Assembly: GCA_958421035.1 (NCBI GenBank)
Contig: CATZKS010000088.1
Span: forward strand, 1-8,583
Direction: 5' to 3'
Source: an uncultured Collinsella sp.
GTDB taxonomy: Bacteria; Actinomycetota; Coriobacteriia; Coriobacteriales; Coriobacteriaceae
DNA: 8,583 nt
Positions 1-7,106 of the stretch are shown piece after piece. How positions within the stretch are numbered: position 1 is the stretch's first letter; each line of letters opens with the position of its first letter. The notes under the pieces were generated by a model, which saw only the letters and a program-made list of their open reading frames with translations, had not been told where the DNA came from and made no database searches. The translations under genes and the position numbers were made by a program.

Positions 1-1
1 A

Positions 2-1012
2 CTATCCCCTAAATTCAAAGGTGCTCAGGCCAAACGTCAGCAGGTCGCCGTTGCGCAGCGGGCAGCGCGTGATGCGGCGGTTGTTGACGAGCGTGCCGTT
101 GGTGGAATTGAGGTCCTCGATCGACCAGTCCGAACCGGTAAAGGTGAGTTGGGCGTGACGACGCGACACGTTGGGGTCGCGCAGGGCGATGTCCGAAACC
201 GAACGCTCGCGACCGATGGTCACCTGCGCGGAAGTGATGCTGTGGCTCTCGCCGCTCACGACGTCGACGAGCTGGGCGAGCGGGCGCTGCGGGGCGCGGG
301 TGCTCGCCATGTTGGAGGCAATACCGGCCGCGGCGCCAAGGCCCACGGCGGCGCCGGTCGCGGCGGCTCCGCCCATGCCGGCGAGGGCGTCACGAGAGAC
401 GGTCTGCGGCACGGGGATGGGCGCGGCGGCGGGGTCGGGGACGCTGGGCGCAAAGGGATCGGCCACGGCGAGCGGGTCGGGAGCGGCGGCACGGGGCGAC
501 GGCTGCTGGGGCATGGCGGCGGGGTGCTGTTGCTGCGGAGCGGCGAATTGCTGCTTGCCGGCGCGGGGAGCGCTGGCGGCGCGGCTTGCGGCCGAGTTGT
601 TCTGGCCCAGGCCATTCTGGTAAGCGCGTTCTTCCTCGTACAAACGACCGAGCGTGGGGGCGTCGACGTTCTCGGCAAAGACCGAGAACTTACCGGCACG
701 CAGCTGCGGGTCGATCATAAAGCGAACGAGGGGTTCGCCGACAAACACATAGCGGCGCTTTTCGGCCTGTGCCTTCACAAACTCGCGGACTTCGCGCGAA
801 AGCTCGGGGTAGAACGGGGCGAGCATGGGATCGTCGTCGGCGGCGATCAGGATGGTATAGAGTGCCGGCGCGGTGTTGACGCCGTTGATCACCAGAGTCT
901 GATCCTCCATGTCGCGAGCGGCCTGCTTGGCAAGCTTCTTAAAGGAGAACGGGGCACGGGTGGCACCGAAGATGCCGGCCACGTGGTCCTCGAAGATGTT
1001 CAGGAAGTTCAC
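2..1012 (-). CDS. FhaA-like protein: DUF3662 domain plus C-terminal FHA domain
   Basis: 336 aa with a GTG start. The N-terminal ~130 residues resemble the DUF3662 domain of actinobacterial FhaA. Residues ~131-245 are a low-complexity Ala/Pro/Gln linker with a Gly/Ala-rich stretch at 210-236. Residues ~247-336 form an FHA domain with its phosphothreonine-binding signatures visible: GRE at 267-269, SRRHA at 283-287 and NSTNGT at 302-307. FHA domains bind phosphothreonine peptides, and in mycobacteria FhaA is a substrate and partner of Ser/Thr kinases that control cell-wall synthesis. The start overlaps the stop of the upstream kinase gene as GTGA, with a GGAGAG SD about 9 nt before the GTG, so the two are likely translated together. 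The linker is short compared with mycobacterial FhaA. A cytoplasmic kinase-signalling adaptor is the best reading; its target here is not shown. The stop lies one base from the window edge, so downstream genes are unseen. Confidence 0.9.
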   Translation of the reverse strand: MNFLNIFEDHVAGIFGATRAPFSFKKLAKQAARDMEDQTLVINGVNTAPALYTILIAADDDPMLAPFYPELSREVREFVKAQAEKRRYVFVGEPLVRFMIDPQLRAGKFSVFAENVDAPTLGRLYEEERAYQNGLGQNNSAASRAASAPRAGKQQFAAPQQQHPAAMPQQPSPRAAAPDPLAVADPFAPSVPDPAAAPIPVPQTVSRDALAGMGGAAATGAAVGLGAAAGIASNMASTRAPQRPLAQLVDVVSGESHSITSAQVTIGRERSVSDIALRDPNVSRRHAQLTFTGSDWSIEDLNSTNGTLVNNRRITRCPLRNGDLLTFGLSTFEFRG

Positions 1013-2862
1013 GAAAGATCACTCTCCGTATAGGTTCTTTGGTATCCGAGCAAATATAGGCATATCCCAACGATTATAGAGGATAGGGTTCCCGCAACCG
1101 CCGCCTTGACGACGACCGCGCCCGCAAGGCTGGCAATTTCCATATGGTGTGCAAGACAGAGCGACGCCGCGGTGCCTATTCCGCAGCCGGCGATGGCAGC
1201 GATTGCAGCCAGGTTCGAGCCCTGCTCGGCACGCTTGGCATGGGCGTTGAGCAGCAGAGATGTCAGTGCAGCTGTCGCCGCGACAAGCACAACGGCAGCC
1301 CAGAAGAGCATGTCTCCCAGCGCCGCGGCAACATTGCCGAGCCCCAGCGCGCCTCCGGCGGAAAGCGCAACCGTAGCCAGGCGGCCAAAAAGCGCGCCCA
1401 TCCCCGTGGCGGCCGCGGCGCTTGCCGGGCCGAGCCAAAAGGCCGCGATGCCGGCGGCGACCCCGGCGGCAAGGAGGACGTCGCCCGTTAGACAGCCAAG
1501 TGCCACCGCGCAGGTGAGCGCCGCGCTCGCGGCCGCCTCGGTGCGTCCCCAGGCGATCCACCAACCGGACATGGTGGCGGCAAAGAGCACCGCGACGGGT
1601 AGCATCGACAGGATGCCCTGCGTCTGCATGGTGGCGTTGGCCATAAGTACCAAAAAGCCCACGGCCGAGATGGCCGAGCCAATCTGCGGGGCCAGGCCGG
1701 CGGCCGCCCCAATCGCGATGGCCGCGGCAATAAGTCCGGGAAGCGCCGCGACGCCAGCCGTCTGCATGATCAAAAAGCTAAAGGCACCACACGTTAGCGC
1801 CGAGATGGCGCGCATGGTGTAATCGCGTGCGTGGCTCCAGCGCGTGCCGGCCCAGCCGAGTGCGGGGTCGACCTCGATGGTGTCGTCCTCATAGGGTAGC
1901 GATTCGATATCGTCTGCCGCGCGCTCGTCATCCGACAGCTCGCCCACCATCTGCTCCAGGCTGCGACGGCCCTCGCGCACGCTGCCCAAGTCGTCGAGCA
2001 GCTGGTCGCAAAATGCCTCAATGCTGTTGGGGCGGTCTTGCGGCATGGGGGAGAGGGCGCTCATGAGCGCAGCCTCGGCTCCCGGGGGAAAGTGCGGGAT
2101 GAGCTCGCTGGGATAGGTGGCACCGCCGATGATACGGCCGAGCGAGTCGCCGGGCGTGGCGGCCATAAAGGGAGCGCTGCCGCACAGGCCCTCGTAGATC
2201 ACACAGGCGAGGGCAAAGACATCGGCGCGCTCGTCAACCGTGCCAGTTTCGATGTCGAGCTGCTCGGGTGGCATGTAGCCGATGGTGCCGCCGCGCGAGC
2301 CGCCAAAGCCGCCGGCAGACGACAGCCGCGCCATGCCAAAGTCGGTGAGCTTTACATTGCCCGAGTGGTCGATGAGCACGTTGGCGGGCTTAATGTCCAG
2401 GTGGAGCACGCCGTTGCTATGGGCGAAAGTGAGTGCCTGGCCCAGCGTGTCGGCAATTGCCGCGGCCTCGTCAAAGGTGAGCGAATGGCCGTCCACACGA
2501 TGCAAAAACTCGGCTAGGGACATGCCGTCGACATACTCCATGACCAGGTAGGCATAGGCGGTATCGTGCGTAAAGTCGATAACCTGCACGATATTGGGAT
2601 GTTGAAGCATGGCGGCGGTGTGTGCCTCGCGCAGGACATCCATGATGTCGCTGGCGGGCATGCCGGCACCGCTTGTGAGGGGGATACGCTTAATGGCGAC
2701 GCGACGGCGCAGGTGCGTGTCGCGGCAAATCTCGATGGAGCCAAAACCGCCGGTTGCAAGCGTCTCGAGCGGCTGGAACCGCTTGAGCAGCTCGCGAGAG
2801 CTGGTGCCCTCCAAGGGAACGTCCGGCGAGAACCGGGCGGTATGTTGCGAGAAAAGCGGCAT
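1009..2862 (-). CDS. Membrane Ser/Thr protein kinase with multi-pass C-terminal domain
   Basis: 617 aa from the ATG at 2862. I prefer this to the in-frame TTG at 2868 because GAGGG lies 6 nt before the ATG and abuts the TTG. The kinase domain (~25-290) has a Gly-rich loop TGGFG (first Gly replaced by A36), VAIK lysine K58, helix-C E79, catalytic loop HLDIKPAN (H154, D156, K158, N161), DFG 174-176, GTIGYMPPE (T193 to E200), D214 and R277. It should be active, but the Arg before the catalytic Asp is Leu155, so it is a non-RD kinase. An acidic linker (~305-335) precedes some eight to eleven hydrophobic segments (~352-608). PknB-type kinases instead have one helix and external PASTA domains, which are absent here. 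The gene is translationally coupled to the FHA gene downstream, its likely partner. The signal it senses is unknown. Confidence 0.94.
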   Translation of the reverse strand: MPLFSQHTARFSPDVPLEGTSSRELLKRFQPLETLATGGFGSIEICRDTHLRRRVAIKRIPLTSGAGMPASDIMDVLREAHTAAMLQHPNIVQVIDFTHDTAYAYLVMEYVDGMSLAEFLHRVDGHSLTFDEAAAIADTLGQALTFAHSNGVLHLDIKPANVLIDHSGNVKLTDFGMARLSSAGGFGGSRGGTIGYMPPEQLDIETGTVDERADVFALACVIYEGLCGSAPFMAATPGDSLGRIIGGATYPSELIPHFPPGAEAALMSALSPMPQDRPNSIEAFCDQLLDDLGSVREGRRSLEQMVGELSDDERAADDIESLPYEDDTIEVDPALGWAGTRWSHARDYTMRAISALTCGAFSFLIMQTAGVAALPGLIAAAIAIGAAAGLAPQIGSAISAVGFLVLMANATMQTQGILSMLPVAVLFAATMSGWWIAWGRTEAAASAALTCAVALGCLTGDVLLAAGVAAGIAAFWLGPASAAAATGMGALFGRLATVALSAGGALGLGNVAAALGDMLFWAAVVLVAATAALTSLLLNAHAKRAEQGSNLAAIAAIAGCGIGTAASLCLAHHMEIASLAGAVVVKAAVAGTLSSIIVGICLYLLGYQRTYTESDLS

Positions 2863-2941
2863 GGCCAACCCTCGTGCGTTTAAAGTTCGTTTGCGAGCGG
2901 CGGGCCAGGGTCAAGCCGTTCGCGGTGGCATAGATGCTGCT

Positions 2942-2969
2942 AGTTTAGCACGCTCGGGCGCATGGTGAA
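2942..2969 (-). promoter_or_regulatory. Weak candidate promoter for the kinase-FHA operon
   Basis: On the minus strand TTCACC (2964-2969) and TAAACT (2942-2947) are separated by 16 bp. Each matches the sigma-70 consensus at 4 of 6 positions. It sits in the 141-bp gap upstream of the kinase, where a separate promoter would be expected if the kinase is not co-transcribed with the YcxB-like gene. No strong terminator was seen in the gap, so read-through from that gene is also possible. Confidence 0.25.
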
Positions 2970-3003
2970 GGTAGCGGGGCGAGGTGGCCTATCTGACTTG
3001 GCC

Positions 3004-3720
3004 TTAGCGCTTCTTCTTGTTCTTCTTCTGCTTGCGCTGTTTGGCCTTTGCGTTCTTGGGCTCGCTTTCCTGCTTGGCCTTGGCAGCGGCCTTTTCGGCC
3101 TTCATCTTCTTGCGTTTGGTCTCGATGCGCAGCTTTTTGTTGATGCGCGCCTTGAGGAAGGAGCCAAACTGCTCGGCATCACCACGTACAAAGGTGTCCT
3201 TGGGGATCGTCACGCCCTGCTCGGCGAACATGGCCACAAAGATGCGCTCGCCGTCGAGCACGTGGTCGAGCTTCTCAAACGGGAAGAACTGCGACTTGCC
3301 GCTCTTGCCCCAGACCATCAGGCCGTCCTCGTTGGCGGCGACGCGGCGGTAGCGGCCGCCCATGGACTCGTCGGCCTCGACGGCTTCGATAAAGTCGCGC
3401 GCGAGCGTATGGTGCAGATTGTTGCTCCACCAGGCCAAAAAGGCGCCGAACACGATCAGCACGACGCCGAACTTGATCCAGCTGCCGCCGGCCACCAGCA
3501 TGCCGATGCCGATGAGCGCGGCAATCGCGGCGGCGACGTACAGGGAGCCACGGCGCCTGGGCGAGGCAACCAAGCGGGCGAAATCGGTGACGAGGTCGTT
3601 TTCGTACTGATACTCGTTGAGGTACAGGATGCCGTCGTCGGCTGCGGCCTGCTTCTCGAGCGCGACCTCGACCTGGTCGGCTGCTTCGGAGGGAACGAGG
3701 TTGCTCTCTGCGTCTGCCAT
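3004..3720 (-). CDS. YcxB-like two-helix membrane protein with Lys-rich tail
   Basis: 238 aa. The ATG at 3720 has TAGGAG about 10 nt upstream. The layout is an N-terminal cytoplasmic region (1-58), two closely spaced hydrophobic helices (~59-79 and ~82-98), then a soluble domain (~105-193). The pattern GKSQFFPFEKLD, a short beta stretch, VTIPKDTF and a final helix EQFGSFLKARI resembles the C-terminal domain of YcxB-family proteins (PF14317), whose biochemical role is not well defined. From residue 195 the chain is a 44-residue tail in which 22 residues are Lys or Arg, so it probably stays cytoplasmic and may contact acidic lipids, RNA or DNA; that part is inference. The gene is divergent from dnaX and upstream of the kinase with a 141-bp gap, so it may or may not share the kinase transcript. 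Family assignment rests on pattern recognition only. Confidence 0.72.
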   Translation of the reverse strand: MADAESNLVPSEAADQVEVALEKQAAADDGILYLNEYQYENDLVTDFARLVASPRRRGSLYVAAAIAALIGIGMLVAGGSWIKFGVVLIVFGAFLAWWSNNLHHTLARDFIEAVEADESMGGRYRRVAANEDGLMVWGKSGKSQFFPFEKLDHVLDGERIFVAMFAEQGVTIPKDTFVRGDAEQFGSFLKARINKKLRIETKRKKMKAEKAAAKAKQESEPKNAKAKQRKQKKNKKKR

Positions 3721-3835
3721 GCTCTTTGGACTCCTATCGCGGCGGGCTCGCCGTACGGGTTATTATGGATGCAGTATGCCGTGCGACCGCATGGCCGCCG
3801 CGGCAACAAGACTCAGTATACCCGGGGGAGCACCC
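3721..3835. promoter_or_regulatory. Divergent promoter region between YcxB-like gene and dnaX
   Basis: These 115 bp separate two divergently read genes, so both promoters should lie here. The plus strand shows TATTAT at 3761-3766 (5 of 6 to the -10 consensus). The overlapping CATAAT on the minus strand (3762-3767) is also 5 of 6, and would serve the YcxB-like gene with a leader of about 35 nt. I could not find a convincing -35 for either at 16-18 bp. The dnaX SD GGGGGAG is at 3824-3830. Confidence 0.4.
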
Positions 3836-6328
3836 ATGGAATCGTTGTACCGAAAGTATCGCCCGCTCACCTTCGACTCCGTGGTGGGCCAGCAGCATAT
3901 CGTCTCGACGCTCGAGCACGCCATCACCGAGGGGCGCCTGTCCCACGCGTACCTGTTTTGCGGTCCGCGCGGCACGGGCAAGACCACCATGGCGCGTATT
4001 CTTGCCAAGGCGCTGCTCTGCCGCAATGCCGAGGCGGCGCGCGCCGAGGGTGCGAGCGGCTGCATGCCCGACGGCACCTGTGAGGAATGCGAGCTCATCG
4101 CCGAGGGCAACCACCCAGACGTCTACGAGCTCGATGCCGCAAGCCGCACCGGCGTAGACAACGTGCGCGAGGAGATCATCAACTCCGTCAACTTTGCCCC
4201 GGTGCGTGGCAAGTACAAGATCTATATCATCGACGAGGTCCACATGCTCACGACGGCGGCGTTTAACGCGCTGCTCAAGACGCTCGAGGAGCCGCCGGCG
4301 CACGTGATCTTTGTGCTGTGCACCACCGACCCGCAAAAGATTCTGGAGACCATCCTCTCGCGCTGCCAGCGCTTCGATTTCCACCGCATCGGTAACGAGG
4401 ATATCGAGCATCGCCTGTCCTACGTGTGCGAGCAGGAGGGCTTCGATTACGACGACGAGGCGCTCGCCATCGTGGCGCGCCATGCCAAGGGCGGCATGCG
4501 CGACGCGCTTTCCACGCTGGAGCAGCTGAGCGTTTTTGGCAACGGAGCCGTGCATGCGGACGATGCCCGCTCGCTTTTGGGCGAGGTTTCGGACCAGATT
4601 CTGGGCGAGTTTGCGCGCGCCATTGCCGATCGTGATGTCGCCGAGCTCTATGGGCTGATTCGCGCGCAGGTCGAGGAAGGTAACGATCTGCTGGAACTGA
4701 CGCGCGACCTGGTGGCGCACGTGCGCGACGTGTATGTTGCCTGCGTTGCCCGTGCCCGTGCCGAGTTGTTTGAGGGCGGCTCCGAGCAGGCCGAGGCGCT
4801 TGCTGCCGAGGCCGCTGCCTTTGGCGAGCATCCTGCCGACCGCCTGGCTCGTGTGCTGACAGTGTTCGACGATGCCGCACTGGAGATGAGGGGCGCGAGC
4901 GACGTGCGCCTGGTGCTCGAGATTGCCTGCACGCGTCTGGCGCGTCCCGAGGCTGATTTAACGATTGAGGCATTGGCCGAGCGCGTGGCACGCCTGGAGG
5001 CCATGGTTGCCAACGCCGCCGTGCCGGCGAGCGTGGCTGCTGCTCAGGCCGCCGCGCCTGCAGCATCCGTACCCGCTGCTGCCCAACAGCCGACGCTCAT
5101 TTCGGGCGCCCGCGCTGCCGCCCCGGCGGCATCCGCTGCCCCCGCTGCTACGTCCGCGCGCCAGGGCGGTATGCCTTGGGACCGTGGTGCTGCCGCTCCG
5201 ACGGCTCAGCCTGCGCCCCGTTCTGCGTCCGTGTCAGCTTCCAAGCCTGCAGCGCCTGCACCTCAGCCTGCGCCGGCTCCGACGCCTCAGCCCGTTGCGG
5301 CCCCCGCGCCTGCCACCGCTCCGGCACCTAAGCCCCAGTCCAACAACGCCGCCCAGGTTGCCGCCGCCGGTGCCGCCGAGACGCCCGCGGTCGAGGATGC
5401 CGGAGAGCTGCAGCGCAAATGGGCCGAGGTTGTCGAGCGTGTCAAGGCGCGTCAGGCTTCCTACGCAGGGCTTTTGCTCAACGCCCGCGCCACGGCCGAC
5501 GACGGCTCCAAGCTCACGGTCTCGTTCCCCGCGGGTTCGACTTTTGCCATCAAGATGCTCGGTCGCGCCGATACGCAGTCGGTGGTCCTGCCGACGGTCT
5601 GCGCGGTCTTCGGTCGTCGTACCGTCGACTATGTCCTGGATGGGGGTGGCACGCCGGCTCCTCAACATGAGGAGCATTCTCCATCTGCACGGGCTGCGGT
5701 ATCTGCGGACCCGCAACCCGTGTCCTCGGTGCCCCCTGCATCCTCGAGCGCCAGCGCGACGCAGCCAAAAGCGGCGCCGGTAGCGGCACCGACCCAGTCG
5801 GCGCCTGAACCCGCTGCGCCCAAACCGGCTGCTCCGATCCCCGCGCCCAAGTCCGCTGCCGCGCCTGCGCCCAAGTCATCCGACCTGGCCAAGGCCCCTT
5901 GGCTGCGCTCCGACAACCCTGCCGGTGCTCCTGCCACGGGCAAGCTCCCGACCGAGCCCGCGCCCCGAGCGCCCGAGCGCGCGTCCGTCCCCATGGCTCA
6001 GCCGCCTGCGCAGGCTGCGCCATGGGAATCCGAGCAGGTGCCCTACGACGATGCTATGGTCGGTGGTTTTGCTGCCGATGCCGGCGGGGACGATCTGCCC
6101 CCGTTCGACGTGCCGGGTGCGGCGTCCGCGACCAAGGCCGCTGCTGTGGCACCCGCAGCCTCTGCAAACGACGACGTCCCCGCCGCTCCCTGGGAATCCA
6201 ATCCCGGTGCTGGCAGCCCCTTCGGCCATCAGGGCGCAGCCCCGAGCATCCCGCAGACCGAGGACGAGGCCAAGGCCCTCATCCGCAGCGTCTTTGGCCA
6301 GGCCACCATCTTCAAGCCGGTGGAGTAG
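3836..6328 (+). CDS. dnaX: DNA polymerase III subunit gamma/tau (clamp loader)
   Basis: 830 aa. The ATG at 3836 follows GGGGGAG with 5-nt spacing and gives the typical N-terminus MESLYRKYRP. DnaX is the ATPase core of the clamp loader that places the sliding clamp on DNA and links polymerase to helicase. Visible are Walker A GPRGTGKT (43-50), zinc cysteines C62, C76, C82 and C85, Walker B IIDEVH (131-136), sensor 1 CTTD (162-165), the SRC arginine finger (175-177) and sensor 2 GGMRDALS (219-226). Domain III covers ~240-375. An Ala/Pro-rich linker (~390-520) leads to a folded island (~524-602), then a second low-complexity linker with acidic patches and a conserved-looking end (808-830). The protein is longer than E. 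coli tau (643 aa) because of the linkers. Four Pro-Trp motifs recur in the C-terminal half. No A-AAA-AAG type slippery site was seen, so there is no evidence for a frameshifted gamma form. Confidence 0.98.
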   Translation: MESLYRKYRPLTFDSVVGQQHIVSTLEHAITEGRLSHAYLFCGPRGTGKTTMARILAKALLCRNAEAARAEGASGCMPDGTCEECELIAEGNHPDVYELDAASRTGVDNVREEIINSVNFAPVRGKYKIYIIDEVHMLTTAAFNALLKTLEEPPAHVIFVLCTTDPQKILETILSRCQRFDFHRIGNEDIEHRLSYVCEQEGFDYDDEALAIVARHAKGGMRDALSTLEQLSVFGNGAVHADDARSLLGEVSDQILGEFARAIADRDVAELYGLIRAQVEEGNDLLELTRDLVAHVRDVYVACVARARAELFEGGSEQAEALAAEAAAFGEHPADRLARVLTVFDDAALEMRGASDVRLVLEIACTRLARPEADLTIEALAERVARLEAMVANAAVPASVAAAQAAAPAASVPAAAQQPTLISGARAAAPAASAAPAATSARQGGMPWDRGAAAPTAQPAPRSASVSASKPAAPAPQPAPAPTPQPVAAPAPATAPAPKPQSNNAAQVAAAGAAETPAVEDAGELQRKWAEVVERVKARQASYAGLLLNARATADDGSKLTVSFPAGSTFAIKMLGRADTQSVVLPTVCAVFGRRTVDYVLDGGGTPAPQHEEHSPSARAAVSADPQPVSSVPPASSSASATQPKAAPVAAPTQSAPEPAAPKPAAPIPAPKSAAAPAPKSSDLAKAPWLRSDNPAGAPATGKLPTEPAPRAPERASVPMAQPPAQAAPWESEQVPYDDAMVGGFAADAGGDDLPPFDVPGAASATKAAAVAPAASANDDVPAAPWESNPGAGSPFGHQGAAPSIPQTEDEAKALIRSVFGQATIFKPVE

Positions 6329-6349
6329 CTGCGTAGGCGGGTATACTGC

Positions 6350-6823
6350 TCAAGAAGAGGACCCCTTGTCCGGGCGCATCTGTATTTCGGACATGTGTAG
6401 TGTGGTGCCGCGTATGTCGCATTTGAGCAGACAGGTGCGTGACGGTCGGCCTAGGATGCTGAGGTCGATACGATACGTCGCATGGCTGTCCGTGTACTCG
6501 ACTTGCTCGGCGTTAATGGTTGCTCCGATTGCCAAATAAACGCCTAGCTCGGCATCGACAATCTTGAAGTCCTTTATCTTGACCTTGAACTCTTGATAGA
6601 GGGACGGGCTGTTGTAGTAGACGGTTCGGGTTCCGTCGGTGCACTCATCGGTCGTCTCCCATTTGACGACGGGCTGGTCCGAGCTGGCTATCAGCAGTTC
6701 TGCTCCAAAAGCTATGGCATGGGTGATGACAACCAGCAATGCCCAGCCGACAAAGAGATAGAGAACCACATATGCAACGGGGTGTTTTGAGCGGATGTTT
6801 TGGAGCGCGTTGGGGGCATTCAT
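6350..6823 (-). CDS. Small single-pass membrane protein, unknown function
   Basis: 157 aa. The ATG at 6823 has a strong GGAGG SD 6 nt upstream and a perfect TATAAT about 35 bp upstream, so I believe it is expressed. A short N-terminus carrying R11 and K13 precedes one hydrophobic helix (~16-46). The remaining ~110 residues should lie outside the cell by the positive-inside rule. That part is polar and beta-rich in appearance (alternating stretches such as EFKVKIKDFKIVDAELGVYL) with three cysteines (C61, C131, C135), and it contains no motif I recognise. The gene is convergent with dnaX, 21 bp between stops, and splits the usual dnaX-ebfC-recR order. Its base composition is nearer half GC and visibly lower than its neighbours, which could mean later acquisition or relaxed constraint. 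No function is proposed. Confidence 0.75.
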   Translation of the reverse strand: MNAPNALQNIRSKHPVAYVVLYLFVGWALLVVITHAIAFGAELLIASSDQPVVKWETTDECTDGTRTVYYNSPSLYQEFKVKIKDFKIVDAELGVYLAIGATINAEQVEYTDSHATYRIDLSILGRPSRTCLLKCDIRGTTLHMSEIQMRPDKGSSS

Positions 6824-6857
6824 GGGGCACCTCCAAATTACTATCTATGGCAATCAA

Positions 6858-6863
6858 ATTATA
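6858..6863 (-). promoter_or_regulatory. Consensus -10 box for the small membrane gene
   Basis: The minus strand reads TATAAT, a perfect -10 hexamer. The predicted start, about 7 nt downstream, leaves a leader of roughly 28 nt that includes the GGAGG SD. No -35 resembling TTGACA lies 16-18 bp upstream (the region is GC-rich), and there is no TG extension, so activation by another factor is possible. Confidence 0.5.
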
Positions 6864-6898
6864 CCCTGCCGCCATGTGCGCCGCCTCGAGCAGCGGTT

Positions 6899-6935
6899 CG
6901 GCATTTAGCTATTTAGTGGCGCACATGAAATGCCG
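6899..6935. repeat. 8-bp inverted repeat CGGCATTT / AAATGCCG
   Basis: The arms at 6899-6906 and 6928-6935 are perfect complements around a 21-nt loop. With a few wobble pairs the stem can extend outward by several positions. No T-run follows on either strand, so a classical terminator is unlikely. It lies between the divergent promoters and could be a protein-binding site or a folded RNA segment. Confidence 0.4.
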
Positions 6936-6965
6936 GATTCGGCTCTACTAGATTGAGTGTGCGAT

Positions 6966-7000
6966 ATTATGCAACCTTGCATAATTCGACCTTGCATAAT
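6966..7000. promoter_or_regulatory. TTGCATAAT array: one perfect palindrome plus a direct repeat
   Basis: The 20-bp element ATTATGCAACCTTGCATAAT (6966-6985) has perfect 9-bp inverted arms around CC. The 11-mer CCTTGCATAAT then repeats exactly at 6975-6985 and 6990-7000, a 15-bp period with TCGA between the copies. This gives three copies of one 9-mer in 35 bp. The layout is typical of an operator for a dimeric regulator. Each copy also contains CATAAT, a near -10 box, so promoters may overlap it. The regulator is not recognised. Confidence 0.55.
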
Positions 7001-7068
7001 CTTTGAGTGCGGTTTGTATTGGAGGACATGTATATCGACTGAGGTAACACGTCCGCCCCGCTCTCTCG

Positions 7069-7091
7069 CCGCGCGCCGTGGTACGATTTTT
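7069..7091 (+). terminator. Possible short hairpin with T-run in the ebfC leader
   Basis: CCGCG (7069-7073) can pair with CGTGG (7077-7081, one G-U) around a 3-nt loop, and five Ts follow at 7087-7091 after a 5-nt gap. This is a weak intrinsic-terminator shape. TACGAT at 7082-7087 in the same place could instead be a -10 box for ebfC. Confidence 0.2.
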
Positions 7092-7106
7092 GAGTTTGAA
7101 AGTCCC

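Noticed and set aside
149..1033. Long open frames on the plus strand opposite the FHA and kinase genes
   Set aside because: They are low-complexity Gly/Arg/Ala translations caused by GC-rich codons of the real minus-strand genes; no domains or SD.
3617..3835. In-frame extension of dnaX 73 codons upstream
   Set aside because: It overlaps the start of the opposite-strand YcxB-like gene and lacks an SD. The ATG at 3836 has an SD and begins the conserved DnaX N-terminus.
3734..4831. Long minus-strand frame across dnaX
   Set aside because: It is antisense to the conserved AAA+ core of DnaX and has no recognisable protein features.
5635..5650. GGGGGT run at the end of the DnaX folded island as a frameshift site
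   Set aside because: In the reading frame it does not form an X-XXY-YYZ heptamer, so it gives no support for a shortened gamma product.
6338..6371. TATACT box (6342-6347) and GGACCCCTTGTCC mini-hairpin (6359-6371) near the dnaX end
   Set aside because: There is no -35 for the box and no gene for it to drive. The hairpin has only a 4-bp stem and no T-run, so neither a promoter nor a bidirectional terminator is supported.
7021..7042. Four-codon leader peptide (Met-Tyr-Ile-Asp) upstream of ebfC
   Set aside because: The SD is only 2 nt from the ATG, which is too close, and the codons show no attenuation-type run of one amino acid.
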